From Prorocentrum cordatum (Eukaryota > Sar > Dinophyceae > Prorocentrales > Prorocentraceae), in contig CAUYUJ010000891.1 in assembly GCA_963575745.1 (NCBI GenBank), positions 371,639-433,638 on the forward strand: 62,000 bases of DNA, in the 5' to 3' direction. Made by a program: the position numbers and the translations under genes. How positions within the stretch are numbered: the stretch's first letter is position 1; each line of letters opens with the position of its first letter. The notes below the pieces were generated by a model that did no database searches, was not told the origin of the DNA, and saw only the letters and a program-made list of their open reading frames with translations. Shown here piece after piece: positions 39,800 to 49,798 of this stretch.

Positions 39800-39960
39800 G
39801 GCAGTCATCCCTTGGGGAAGTGAGAGGGGGCGGGCCTTCTCACAGCCTTCTGAGAAGTTGTTCAAGCTTTCCCCGAAGACACAGGCAATTCCGCAGAAAG
39901 CCAGAGCGGGCTTCTGAGAGAGCCTTCTCCTTGTCTTGTCGCTTCCCCCCCTCGCTCGCC
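39800..39960. repeat. CCTTCTGAGAAGG palindromic family, decayed copy
   Basis: Contains GGGCCTTCTCACAGCCTTCTGAGAAGTTG, CGAAGACACAG and AGCCTTCTCC in the same order as 60455-60640 (shown here only as short words). Confidence 0.6.
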
Positions 39961-40985
39961 GTCGATCGCCGTTTGGCGTCTAGATGACTGGAGTCGCAGC
40001 TGGAGGACGGGGTCTCGTGGAGGACCTCCCGCACGCTCACCTCTCTCGGCGATCGAAGCCCACGCGTGAAGCGGGGCAGGTCGGAGGATGAGGAGGCGCG
40101 GAGGAGGCGCGGAGGCAGCAGGACCGGGACAGTACCAGCCGGTCGTTGAGGGTCGGTGCTTATGGGCTCCCAGATCCAGATCTATGTCAAGCGCGTGCCT
40201 GCTTCGCGAACCGATCTGTCTTTGCTGCGTTGTGCAGTGTTATTATTTGGGCGGGCCCGACCCCCGTCTACCATAATTATCCGCCTTCCCGCTGCATGCT
40301 TCCACGTGCTTCTTCCAAGTGTCGGGTATGGTAGGAATGAACGGAAGCGGTCGGAGCTGCAGGACGAGGAGGACGGGGGAAGAGAACAGGATGCTGGAGG
40401 AGAGGGGATTGCGGAGAAGGATGGCGACGGAAGGAAGGACGAGGAAGTGGGGGAGAAGGAGAAGCCAGAGGAACGAGAGAGAGAGAGAGGTATGAAGAGA
40501 GGAAAAGGTATACACATATACATAACTACACACTTCTATACGACCACCCTTCGGGTGATAAAGAAGTTGGGGGGAGGGAAGCCCACTCTCGACAACTGCG
40601 ATGACTTTGATGGTGACTATGCTGGCGTTGCGTCCACGACGACGGCGGCGCGGTCAATATATGTTGCCAGAATCGTCTTGATGGTTATCAGCGGCTGCTC
40701 GGTCGGCGCCGCCACTGCTGTGGAGTGCGGCGATGCAGGCTTGCTTTCGTCTGAGGTTGGTATGCTGCCGATTCGTTAAGGTTGCCTTTGAGCGGCCCTT
40801 GCCTGGTGGCTTGTGCTGCGGCGGCACATGAAGCGCGCGGCGATGGCTCTCTTGAACCCTTGTGGCGCGCGAGGGGATGCGTAACAGGATGTGGCACGAA
40901 TCAGTCCTGTGGTGAGGGTCACAGGTGCAGTCGCCATGCTATCAGTGGAATGCTGGGCACTTCGTGTGCTGGCTGCGCCCTGGGC
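39961..40985. other. RNMT intron 2, unassigned
   Basis: Purine-rich GGAGGAC sequence at 40340-40500 ending in a short (GA)n. Otherwise no recognised feature. Confidence 0.4.
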
Positions 40986-41285
40986 TGGCAGACCCTCGAG
41001 CCGAGACGAGACAGAGAGAGAGAGAGAGAGCGGTATTCGGATAGAGAGGAGAGAGAGAGAGAGAGAGACGGAACGACAGAGAGAGAGAGAGAGAGAGCGA
41101 GAGAGCGAGAGAGAGTGAGAAAGAGAGGGAGAGAGAGAGAGAGAGAGATGGGTACATTTGAGATGAGAAAAGGGGAGACGAACGATGTAGGGACATATAT
41201 ATATATATATATATTGTAAATATATATACACATACACATACACACGCGCACACACACACATATATATATATATAGATATAAAAGT
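40986..41285. repeat. (GA)n, (TA)n and (CA)n microsatellites
   Basis: AGAGAG runs from about 41012 to 41150, TATATA at 41197-41215, CACACA at 41229-41260, then TATATA again. Confidence 0.95.
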
Positions 41286-41434
41286 GGAGATTGAGAGGCA
41301 GGGAGGGTGGGCGGAAGGGTAATGGGAAGACGGCTGGGGTCACCAGTCGCATCCTAGGCCCAGCCCCCGCCCTCGAGAATTCAGAATAATCTGTGCCCCC
41401 CATTGGTGTCACCGCCCAATTCTACCCGCCCGAC

Positions 41435-41515
41435 AGGACCGGCTTTTCATCCTGAGTCGCTTCTGGAGGGGCCTTGGGCCCGGGGAGGGTCCCCCTGGGC
41501 AGAACATCGCCAAAG
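41435..41515 (+). repeat. Dispersed repeat family H, copy
   Basis: GGCTTTTCATCCTGAGTCG...GGGCCCGGGGAGGGTCCCC, related to 5815-5890, 49195-49290 and, inverted, 42700-42790. Confidence 0.6.
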
Positions 41516-41772
41516 CTACGTCGTGTCTTTTTCTCGCGAGGCGCGGGGCACTTGTGATCTGGAGGCTGCGAGGGGGTCAGGCGAAGGGCGCCTGGGCGTC
41601 GGTATGGGCCTTACGTTTTGATTTACCCTCCGCAGAGCGCCCTGTGGCAGAGAGGAGGGAGAGGAGGACGTGGAGGAGGAGGAGAAGAAGGAGGAGAAGG
41701 AGGAGGAGGAGGAGAATGACAAGTAGGAGGAGGAGGAGGAAGGTACATACGCAATGCACTCCCGCCGCCGAG

Positions 41773-41871
41773 GTGCCGACGTCTCCGAGGCCTCCCTGCA
41801 CGAGGCCGTGCGGCGCGTGGGCGGCCTGCTTCGCGACAGCGGCCGGTTCAGGCACGGGCTGCTGGGCGGAG
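41773..41871 (+). CDS. RNMT: mRNA cap guanine-N7 methyltransferase, exon 3
   Basis: Encodes ADVSEASLHEAVRRV, which joins the exon 2 end to give YCGADVSEASL, matching YVGIDIAEGSIEDC of plant and YIGIDIS of fungal enzymes. The Asp binds the ribose of S-adenosylmethionine. The acceptor is GAG before GTGCCGAC (41773), so the Gly codon is split G/GT with exon 2. The rest, LRDSGRFRHGLLGG, precedes the strand that carries the next acid. The likely donor is GC at 41872 (GAG followed by GCCAGG), leaving phase 1. Intron 3 is 4,987 bp and begins with a long CATCATCAT array. Confidence 0.82.
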
Positions 41872-41901
41872 GCCAGGGGGGGGCGCCGACGGCACGCTTG
41901 T

Positions 41902-41902
41902 A

Positions 41903-41991
<89 letters not shown>

Positions 41992-42165
41992 CCACCATCA
42001 CCATCACCATCACCATCACCATCACCATCACCATCACCATCACCATCACCATCACCATCACCATCACCATCACCATCACCTCATCATCACCATCACCATC
42101 ATCATCATCAAAGGGGGAGGAGGAGGAGGAGGAGGAGGAGGAGGAGGAGGAGGAGGAAGAGGACA
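41902..42165. repeat. (ATC)n / (CATCAC)n then (GGA)n
   Basis: ATC triplets 41905-41970, ATCACC hexamers 41970-42095, then GGA triplets 42114-42158. Confidence 0.97.
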
Positions 42166-42174
42166 AGATATTGG

Positions 42175-42345
42175 CCTCCCAGATCGCGCCGCATCGCCGA
42201 TGCATCGCCAATGCATCGGCAATGCGGCTCGATGTGGAGCTTGATTTTCTATGGGCCGACTTTTCCGATGCACCGCCAACGTCGCCTATGCATCGCCGAT
42301 ACATCGCCGATACATTGGCGATGCATTGGCGATGCGGCGCGATCC
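42175..42345. repeat. GCCGATGCATCGGC palindromic family, copy 1
   Basis: Repeated self-complementary ATCGCCGATGCATCGCC and GATGCATCGGCAATGC words, flanking a less repetitive centre. 60645-60830 has the same arrangement, including GGCCTCCCAGAT and GCGGCTCGATGTGG, and also lies next to a triplet array. Confidence 0.8.
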
Positions 42346-42880
42346 TCCGACACTATCTACTCGGACACTCTTCGGGAGGATCCTATTATCCTCACAGCTG
42401 GGTTCTCCTCGAAATGCTTGGCAGAAAGCCCTCTCGGGAGGTCTGCGGAGTAGCGGTATCGGTTCCTCTTGAATGGTGGTGTTCGAGAGTCTTCGTCGGT
42501 TCTCGGCGGCTTTCCAGACTCGCTGTGCTCTCCAGTAGCTGCGCCTCGCCGAGAGCGTTCCAGGGGGGCCCACATCGCGTCCCGAGCGGGGCCGCCAGAG
42601 AGCCGAGATGTCATGACCCGAAAGCCAGGCGGGAGTGCTGGCTGCCCGTCCCCAGACATCCGACGCATTGAAACACACAAGACAAAGGTTTTTCGCAGTT
42701 TTCCGCCTCCAGGGGCCCTCGCCAGGCCCAGGGACCGCCAGAGAACGACTCGGGACGACTGACCGGCCTTGGGGAAAGGGTCCCGGCTTCTGGTGACCTC
42801 GCACTGAACAGATGAAGGCATCGGTTCTTTGGGAGTTCCTCCTGCGCACCCGGTCGTGATGTGCTGCGATGCTTTTTCCC
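42346..42880. other. RNMT intron 3, dispersed repeats
   Basis: 42365-42480 is a partial family R copy (ending GGAGTAGCGGTATCGG). 42525-42640 is family D. 42700-42790 is an inverted family H copy. No coding sequence. Confidence 0.55.
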
Positions 42881-42884
42881 CACT

Positions 42885-43935
42885 TCCTGAGTGGGGTTCT
42901 TGTTTTCCCAGAACATCCTCTCCTTCTCCCTCCCGCCTCCCGCCTCCCTCCCCTCCAGGGAGGCCCCGCCTGAGCGAGGAGGGTATCGGAAACCCGTACT
43001 ATTTACATGGTTTCGTGCCACTTCCACCCCTCCAGGGAGGCCCCGCCTGAGCGAGGAGGGTATCGGAAACCAATACCATTTACAAGGTTTCGTGCTCCTC
43101 CCACCCCTCCAGGGAGGCCCCGCCTGAGCGAGGAGGGTTTCGGAAACCCATACTATTACATGGTTTCGTGCCCCTCCCACCTCTCCAGGGAGGCCCCGCC
43201 TGAGCGAGGAGGGTATCGGAAACCCATACTAGTTTCATGGTTTCGTGCTCCTCCCACCCCTCCAGGGAGGCCCCGCCTGAGCGAGGAGGGTCTCGGACAC
43301 CCATACTATTTACATGGTTTCGTGCCCCACATCCTGAGTGGGGTTCCTGTTTTCCCAGAACCTCCTCTCCTTCTCCCTCCCGCCTCCCGCCTCCCTCCCC
43401 TCCAGGGAGGCCCCGCCTGAGCGAGGAGGGTATCGGAAACCCATACTATTTATCAGGTTTCGTGCCCCTCCCACCCCTCCAGGGAGGCCCCGCCTGAGCG
43501 AGGAGGGTATCGGAAACCCATACTATTTTCATGGTTTCGTGCCCCTTCCACCCCTCCAGGGAGGCCCCGCCTGAGCGAGGAGGGTATCGGAAACCAATAC
43601 TATTTACATGGTTTCGTGCTCCTTCCACCCCTCCAGGGAGGCCCCGCCGGAGCGAGGAGGGTATCGGAAACCCATACTATTTATACGGATTCGTTCCCCT
43701 TCCACCCCTCCAGGGAGGCCCCGCCTGAGCGAGGAGGGTATCGGAAACCAATACTATTTACATGGTTTCGTGCCCTTCCCACCTCCACTCCTCCAGAGAG
43801 GCCGCGCTTGAACGAGGAGGGTCGCGGAAAGCATTGCTCTTTACCAGGTTTCGTAGCCTTCCCCCCTTCCAGCGGGGCCCGCCAGAGCGAGGAGGGTATC
43901 AAGAAACCGTACTATTTACATGGCTTCGTTTCCTG
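42885..43935. repeat. 77-bp minisatellite, 12 units
   Basis: Twelve units counted by the anchor CCAGGGAGGCCCCGCC at 42956, 43032, 43109, 43185, 43262, 43402, 43479, 43556, 43633, 43710, 43793 and 43869. Spacing is 76-77 bp except 140 at the fifth interval and 83 at the tenth. Each unit has GGTATCGGAAACCCATAC and CATGGTTTCGTG, which can pair as a small hairpin (GGAAACC/GGTTTC). A block CTGAGTGGGGTTC...CCTCCCGCCTCCC occurs twice (42885-42955 and 43330-43400), giving a higher-order unit. Confidence 0.95.
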
Positions 43936-44094
43936 AGCACCTGTCCTCCCTCCTCCTTTCTTTCGTCTGCCCTTTCGTGCGTACTTACTCGTTCGATGAG
44001 CTTCTCCTTCGTGTTGATGTTGTCGTACCCCAGGGGTCCCACGAAACCGTTAATATCTTTATGTGGGGAACTCCGTTAGCATAATTGCTTGTTT

Positions 44095-44330
44095 CTGTTT
44101 CTTCGAAACGTCGGATCTCAGCCTTGAGATCCGACGCTTACCACATCGTTGAACAAAAGCACAGCCGGAGCCCTGGAGCCCATCTGTCTGCGTCAATTTT
44201 CGAGCCGGATCGATCTGTGACGGTCCCGAAATTTGCAACGCCAGGATTTCAGAGCCCGGTCGTGATTTTCTACGAGGAAGAATTTGTTTCTCGAGGCGTT
44301 GGATCTCAGGGTCCGACGTTGGGGCCACCC
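44095..44330 (+). repeat. Dispersed repeat family G, copy
   Basis: GTCGGATCTCAGCC/TTGAGATCCGACG palindrome, CCGGAGCCCTGGA, TCTGTCTGCGTCA and GAGCCGGATCGATCTGTGA, in the same order as 48640-48850. A second GATTTTCTACGAGG...GGATCTCAGGGTCCGACG follows. Confidence 0.75.
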
Positions 44331-44429
44331 TGGGGACCTCCTGTGAGGGTCCTCCGAGGCCAGCCCGGGCTGCTGGGGGCTGCGTTTGCGCGCAGTCTGG
44401 CGCCTCACAGGCAAGACGCTGAGATTTCA

Positions 44430-44595
44430 GGACGGGGGAAACACACACAGGCACAAGTAATCGTCGATTCCCCAGAAGATATGGAAAAAATATGGGAAGT
44501 GGGGGGAGAACAAAAACCTAGGAAATCTAAGAAAATGTTGGGGATCCTGTTATTTGTATCCATTTGTTTGCGTGCCCCAGGGCACCATTCAGAGG
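44430..44595 (+). repeat. Dispersed repeat family B, copy 3
   Basis: TAATCGTCGATTCCCCAGAA, AATATGGGAAGTGGGGGG and GTGCCCCAGGGC in the order of 8630-8800. Confidence 0.8.
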
Positions 44596-44699
44596 GGCTC
44601 TGGCTTGCCGGCCGCTCCTCGGCGCCATGCCGGGGAACTTCTTCCAAATTCCGCACTACCAGGAAGGGGGGCCACAGCCCTCCCAGACAAGCAGTTTTA

Positions 44700-44770
44700 G
44701 ACCCCCCCCCTCCTCCTCCTCCTCCTCCTCCTCCTCCTCCTCCTCCTCCTCCTCCTCCTCCTCCTCCTCG
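44700..44770. repeat. (CTC)n array
   Basis: CTCCTC triplets after a CCCCCCCC run. Confidence 0.95.
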
Positions 44771-46102
44771 GTGGCGAGGCCTGGCCTGGAGCCAACGGCT
44801 GATTGACCGGCAGGCTGACGCCCCCAGACCAGCCACGAGAGGGCGGCCTTTCGCCCAGACCCCACTGGGAGCCCTCCAAGGCAGCGCCAGTCATGCCCCC
44901 CTTCCGAATGGGGCCCTCCGGTTTTGTTTTGTTGTGGAAGTCCGAAGCCTTCGTGGCCGAGGCGCGCCGTGCCAGACAAGCCCATTCCGTTCAGCAAGTC
45001 CACGGCTCCTTTTCAAAACAACCGAGAAGCCCGGCCGAAACCTTCCGATCATCGAGGATACAAAGAAACCTTGTTCTTGCACTAGGGACACTAGATCTGG
45101 GCGGTTTGGTTCGACACATCTGTCGGAGAAAGACTCCCATATCCCTAATGTTTCGATTCCTCCTGACTTTGGTCGCCTCTCAGATGGCTAGGGGTCCTTT
45201 GATGCCGAATCATCCGGAAACCCTCAGGGAAGGGTTCTGTGAGACTTGGTCGGAGGGTTGCGCGAGGGTGTTGGCAGGGTTTTCGTCGCTTCGGGGGGAA
45301 GCCAGTCCCTGGCGAAGCCTGGACTCTCTAGCCCCCCCGTTCTTCGTTCAGTCTGCGCTCCTCGTGGTAGCACGACGGCAGTGCCAAGACCAGCCCTGCG
45401 CCCGAGGGCCCGGGCGCCCGCCCTCATGGCCCGCTTGGGCGTCGCGTCAGGGCGGCGGTAATTGTCGGGGGTGGACAGAACCCCCAACAGTGACACGTCG
45501 ATTAGTGAATTGTCCGTTTTCGGTTCTCGAGAGGGCGCCGTGGCCGTGATTTTCCAGGCTTGCGCCCGCCAGGTTTGGGCTTCAGGTCGTTTTCACTAAA
45601 CCACGTTTTACTAAAGGGGGGTCTGTCCATCCTCGAAATTGGGGGGGCAGCGAGGGCTGCCGAAATGGGGCTCTTAGGGCCCCAAAGGGGGCCTGTCGTC
45701 ATGCTGTGTCATCTCTGCCCGTAGCCGCGACGGCTTAAGCAGGTTTTATCGTGAAAGCTTGCGCTCGTGAATCCGGTCGGCCTCACGCTGAGTGAGCCGA
45801 GCCTTTCGATCTGCAGAGGGTGTTCAAAGCACGTGCGCTCGAGTCAGTTGTGAGAGAACTTTGCGGAGGAAAAGTGCAGCTGTCAGACGTCCGATCTGTC
45901 ACCTCAGACTTTGCTCATCGAAGGGGGCCTTTCGGGCCCGAGAAGTGCACCGCTTTTGCCCCCCATTTTCCGCCCCCCCCCCCATTGTAAGCGACGCCCC
46001 GCCCGCCACGCGGGGTGTGTGCGCCACAAAGTCCACCCCCGGGATATCTGTGTCCATGCGCACGGGCATCGGGGTCGTGCCCTGGGATCTCTCGCGGAGC
46101 GG
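44771..46102. other. RNMT intron 3, unassigned
   Basis: No gene is recognised. A short protein-like frame at about 45818-45925 plus (VFKARALESVVRELCGGK) has no place in the methyltransferase alignment and was not called. Confidence 0.4.
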
Positions 46103-46156
46103 TGGATCGTGGGTATCTGCCCGCCCAAACGGGCGGGCAGATACCCACGATCCACG
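46103..46156. repeat. Perfect 25-bp inverted repeat with 4-base loop
   Basis: Arms 46103-46127 and 46132-46156 are exact reverse complements around AAAC. The arm starts GTGGATCGTGGGTATCTGCC. Downstream, GTCAAAACCAGTTT occurs twice (about 46163 and 46208). Confidence 0.97.
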
Positions 46157-46259
46157 ACGTCGATGTCAAAACCAGTTTGGGCGGATCCAACCACAGGATG
46201 ACGTCGTGTCAAAACCAGTTTAACTTAACTTGGATGCCGCCCCACGATAACGGGCAGAT

Positions 46260-46417
46260 CCGCCCAAACGGATGTCGTCGACGTCGTCGACAACGACGAC
46301 GACAACGACGACGACGGGCGGGTGTGGGCGGGAGGGCGGGACGTCCACTGCATCCCTCAATCGTGTCGCGCGCCCAGAGCAGCTCCTGGCCTCCCGCCCC
46401 GCGGGGCGCAGCGGCGC

Positions 46418-46460
<43 letters not shown>

Positions 46461-46640
46461 GCTTGCAAAGGGCGCGTCGCCGGGGGCGCCGCCGCCGCGA
46501 CACGCCAAGAGCAACGGCGGCGGATCGCACATATTCATAGGAGGAGGAGGAGGAGGAGGAGGAGGAGGGGGAGGGGGAGGAGAAGGAGGAGGAGGGGGAG
46601 GAGGAGAAGGAGGAGGAGGAGGAGGAGGTCGGGCCACGCC
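46260..46640. repeat. (CGA)n, (TA)n and (GGA)n arrays
   Basis: GTCGTCGACAACGACGACG triplets at 46272-46318, TA dinucleotides at about 46423-46458, and GGA triplets at 46540-46630, all shortly upstream of exon 4. Confidence 0.92.
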
Positions 46641-46858
46641 TTCGAAGGCCAGCGTCGGCGGTCGGTGTGCAGAGGCAGAGGGGGCGCCCTCTCGAGGGCG
46701 CGGAGCGATTCGCGCTTCGCGGTTTGGCTCCGATTCGTCCATCCTCCCCCTCCTCTCTCCACTGGGGGGCCGGCACGAGAGCGCGAAGCGATGTGCGCTA
46801 TCCGCGCTATCCGCGCAGCGCGAAGTTGGGCGCCCCTGGTGCTGGCGCCTCCTGTCAG

Positions 46859-47034
46859 GCGGGGCCCTGCCGCTGCGGGAGGTGTCGCTGCTGCGCGCCG
46901 ACTGCTGGAGGGAGGACGTGGCGCTGCTGCTGGACGCCGCCGGGCACGGCACCGCGCGCCTGCAGGGCGAGGGGAGGGCGTGGTTCCACCTCGTGTCCTC
47001 GCAGATGGCGTGCCACTACGCCTTCGAGTCTAGG
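46859..47034 (+). CDS. RNMT: mRNA cap guanine-N7 methyltransferase, exon 4
   Basis: Encodes LREVSLLRADCWREDVALLL, the strand with the acid that follows motif I in the Rossmann fold (animal EFITADSSKELL), then FHLVSSQMACHYAFESR, the signature CQFVCHYSFES with residues lining the cap and SAM pockets. The acceptor is CAG before GCGGGGCC (46859), completing a Gly codon started in exon 3. The exon is taken to end at 47034 (AGG) with a GA donor (GATCAG). Only this junction gives FESRESAEALLRNA, which aligns residue for residue without gaps to FESYEQADMMLRNA. Intron 4 is 330 bp (47035-47364). Confidence 0.87.
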
Positions 47035-47364
47035 GATCAGGGGGGGGAGAGTCTACTTCGCCGAGCGCGGTCCACTGTTTGCAGAGCTGCCTACTCGCAA
47101 AACGCGAGAAAATGCACATGTTCCCCTTGATGGATTGGATCGTAGATCTCCCGAGGCGGATCCAGCCCATTTGCGAGTAGCTACTTTGCGAGTAGTGTGA
47201 CGCGCTTCTGCAAGGGGGGGAGAATCTACCTGTGCAGGAGCTCGTCCTGGAGAGCTCTCGTCGCCACGGCCGGATTCTCCCCGGAATCTTGCCCAGAACG
47301 CGCCCCAGCAACGAGCTCTGGGGAGCAGCGGCATCGGTGTCTCTGTGTCCCCCAAAAAAAACAG

Positions 47365-47922
47365 GAGTCCGCCGAGGCCCTGCTGCGCAACGCCGCGGGG
47401 CGCCTCTGCGAAGGGGGCCTCTTCGTTGCCACCCTCCCGGACGCGGCCGCCATTGTCGGCGCGCTGGCGACGGGGGCCCCGCGCGGGGAGGCGAGGAGGT
47501 CGAACGACCTCTACGAGGTCGCCTTCGAGCCCGAGCAGTGGGCGAGGGTCGAGCGCTCGGTGGAGCAGTGGCGCCCGTGGCAGGGAGGCGAGGGCGCCGA
47601 CGGGGCCGACGCAGAAGGCTGCTGCGACCTCTTTGGCATCGCCTACCGCTTCAGTCTCGTCGACGCGGTCGACGGCTGCCTCGAGCCCCTCGTCCACTTC
47701 CCCACCCTGGTCCACATGGCGAGACGCCACGGCCTGGAGCTTCACGCCCAGCCGCGGTCGCTGGCGCAGCTGGTCTCGGAGGCGCTCCGCGACGGCGACG
47801 TCAAGTCCGAGCTGGGCCGGCTGCGGCGAATCTACTCCTTCGCCGGGGGCATGGACTGCGCGCAGGGGTCGCCGGAGTGGGAGGCCCTCCAGCTCTACAT
47901 GGCCGTTGCCTTCCGCAAGCAG
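47365..47922 (+). CDS. RNMT: mRNA cap guanine-N7 methyltransferase, exon 5 (3' end unresolved)
   Basis: The acceptor is AAAACAG before GAG (47365). It encodes ESAEALLRNAAGRLCEGG and LFVATLPDA (animal PGGYFIGTTPN), a variable charged loop, CDLFGIAYRFSLVDAVDGC (family FGIKYxFxLEDAVD) and LVHFPTLVHMARRHGLEL. It ends in SPEWEALQLYMAVAFRKQ, matching SEWEATSIYLVFAFEKQ, the normal C-terminus. After 47922 the same frame stays open to a stop at 48733, but it runs through a foldback element with a GGA array and encodes low-complexity Arg. The true stop is therefore probably reached by another splice or lies in sequence not recognisable here. The catalytic domain itself is complete. Codons are strongly G/C-ending, as in the other exons. 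Confidence 0.88.
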
Positions 47923-47991
47923 GCCGCACAGGCCGGCGGCCCCTGCACGGGCGCCGACGGGGCAGACGCCACCAGCCGAGGAACAAACGAT

Positions 47992-48326
47992 CACATAAGC
48001 ACAGACTTTCGGAGGTCCGCGCGCACTTCGCGGATCGGCGCTGGGGCCCCCATCCCTGGCGCGCGGAGCGCTCCAGGGGCGGCGCCGCAGGCGCCGCGGG
48101 CTGGCTCTGGGGCCTCGGCGCGGAGGAGGATCAGGAGGAGGAGGAGGAGGAGGAGGAGGAGGAGGAGGAGGAGGAGGAGGAGGAGGAGGAGGAGGAGGAG
48201 GAGGAGGAGGGAGGAGGAGGAGGAGGAGGGGGGGGGGTCTGAAGTGTGCAGCGTCGCCGCCCCAGGATGGCTCCAGGGCCGATCCAAGACGTCCGCGTGG
48301 ACGTCCGAGGGCTCATGCTTGTGTCA
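47992..48326. repeat. GC-rich foldback family F, copy 4, holding a (GGA)n array
   Basis: Outer ends CACATAAGCACAGAC and, on the complement, CACAAGCATGAGC, then GGAGGTCCGCGCG / GGACGTCCACGCGGACG and GGATCGGCGCTGG / GGATCGGCCCTGG. The interior is expanded by about 110 bp of GGA triplets (48124-48235). It directly follows the last conserved codons of the methyltransferase. Confidence 0.85.
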
Positions 48327-48519
48327 TGGGTGGTCCCTCGAGCCATGGACTGCCAGCGCCTCTCGCACTGCCTGGGGCGTCTTGCTGCCGATGAGGGCGG
48401 CGAGCTCCGGATCCCGCGCGGGCCGGAGGACGTCATCAGCGGAGAGCGCGGCGCCTCGACAACGCCTCCGCAGCTGCATTGGCGTTTCAGCAGGAACGCA
48501 TCCGAGGCGTGCCAGAAGC

Positions 48520-48860
48520 CCTGAGATCCGACGTCTCGAGACAAGACCACGACCAGAACTTCAGAGTCTGGCGATGTACGTTTTTCACATCGGGCGCTTT
48601 CGCCAAGTTTCGGGCCCCGGGACCCTCACATGTCCATCGGGCTCGAACATGTATACAGAAAATTGGATCTGGGGCTCCAGTCGTGATTTCTTCGCGACGT
48701 TGCAATTCTTGCGCGACGCCGGATCTCAGAGCTGAGATCCGACGTCTGGAAAAATTGGAACTCGTGAAAATCACGATCGGAGCCCTGGACCATCCCCGTC
48801 TGTCTGCGCCACTTTTCTAGCCGGATCGATCTATGAGGGTCCCGGGGCCCAGAAAACAAG
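48520..48860 (+). repeat. Dispersed repeat family G, copy
   Basis: GGATCTCAGAGCTGAGATCC palindrome at about 48720-48740, GTGAAAATCACGATCGGAGC, CATCCCCGTCTGTCTGCG and GCCGGATCGATCTATGAG. It aligns with 44095-44330; a partial duplicate begins at 48525 (GAGATCCGACGTCTCG). Confidence 0.75.
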
Positions 48861-49194
48861 CGGAAACGCCCGGCTCGAAGAGATTGAGGCGTCAGGATCT
48901 CCGGGCAGGGCCTCGTCTCTGAGGGCCGAAGGACTTGGCGTCTCTTCCTCGGCGGAAGGCAGCGGGATCGGCAGGCGGCGCCAGCAGAACGATGGCGGAG
49001 CGGAAGAGTGGCGGAATTCCTTGGGAGTGCACGTTGCGCCTCCAAAGAGATGGCCAACTTTTTGGGATTCAGGGTTACCGGAGCGGGCCACACGATATCA
49101 CGTGGGGTGGAGATGCTTCGGTGCGTCTGTTCCGCTGCCCTTGTATCCGCCGGGTGCTTGCTTTCCCAGGCCCCACCCGTCATGGTTCTCTGTA
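48861..49194. other. Unassigned sequence
   Basis: No gene or named repeat is recognised. Confidence 0.4.
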
Positions 49195-49515
49195 CGGCAG
49201 GACCCCTTCCCGGAAACCGAAACCGGAGTTTCATCCAGAGTCGTTGTTTGAAGGTCTCGGGGCCCAGAGAGGACTGCCAGAGGCAGAACACCGACAAAAG
49301 CTTCCCGTCGTGCGTTTTGGTCACGCACACGCGCACGCTATTCCTTCTGACGTGGCGACGGGATGTAATCGCAGGGATGCGTGTCAGGCGGGTCCAGGAC
49401 CTGCACACATCATTGCAGCGCGTTCTGGAACGCTCCTATAGAGTGTTCTGGAGCGCTCTGGAACGGTCGCGGCGCCCTTTGCATCCTCGAAAACCGCCGG
49501 ATCTCAGAGATTATT
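49195..49515. repeat. Dispersed families H and G fragments
   Basis: 49195-49290 matches family H (GTTTCATCCAGAGTCGTT...GGGGCCCAGAGAGGACTGCC). 49420-49515 matches 12945-13035 and ends GCCGGATCTCAGAGAT. Confidence 0.6.
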
Positions 49516-49790
49516 GTTTATCCCAGTCCGATGTTGTACTGGTCCTGGCCCCGTCTCAGCACGGAGGTGGAGGTGGGGTGCGGGCAGAGCGCTTGGCCAG
49601 GGGAGCTGCCCCAGTCCGATGCTGACCTGGTGCTGGTTTCGTCTCGGCATGGCGGTGGAGGGGAGCCCGACGTTGTCCTGCTGGCTTCGCCCTGCCACGG
49701 AGGTGGAGGGGAGGGGAGGGCAGAGCGCTGGGCGACCCACAGATCTGACGTTGCAGAAGATCGAAGCACCGTGAAGAACCACAACTGAGA
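49516..49790. repeat. Degenerate tandem repeat, CAGTCCGATGNTGNNCTGGT units
   Basis: Three related units start near 49528, 49613 and 49668. They share CCGATGTTGTACTGGT-like and CATGGCGGTGGAGG-like words, period about 55-85 bp. Confidence 0.7.
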
Positions 49791-49798
49791 GCCTAGAC

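Noticed and set aside
42885-43935. CRISPR-like regular spacing of repeats
   Set aside because: The 77-bp units are contiguous near-identical copies without unique spacers, and no cas genes are present. This is a eukaryotic minisatellite.
45818-45925. Protein-like frame in RNMT intron 3 as an extra exon
   Set aside because: Exons 3 and 4 already join with a continuous family alignment, leaving no room for it.
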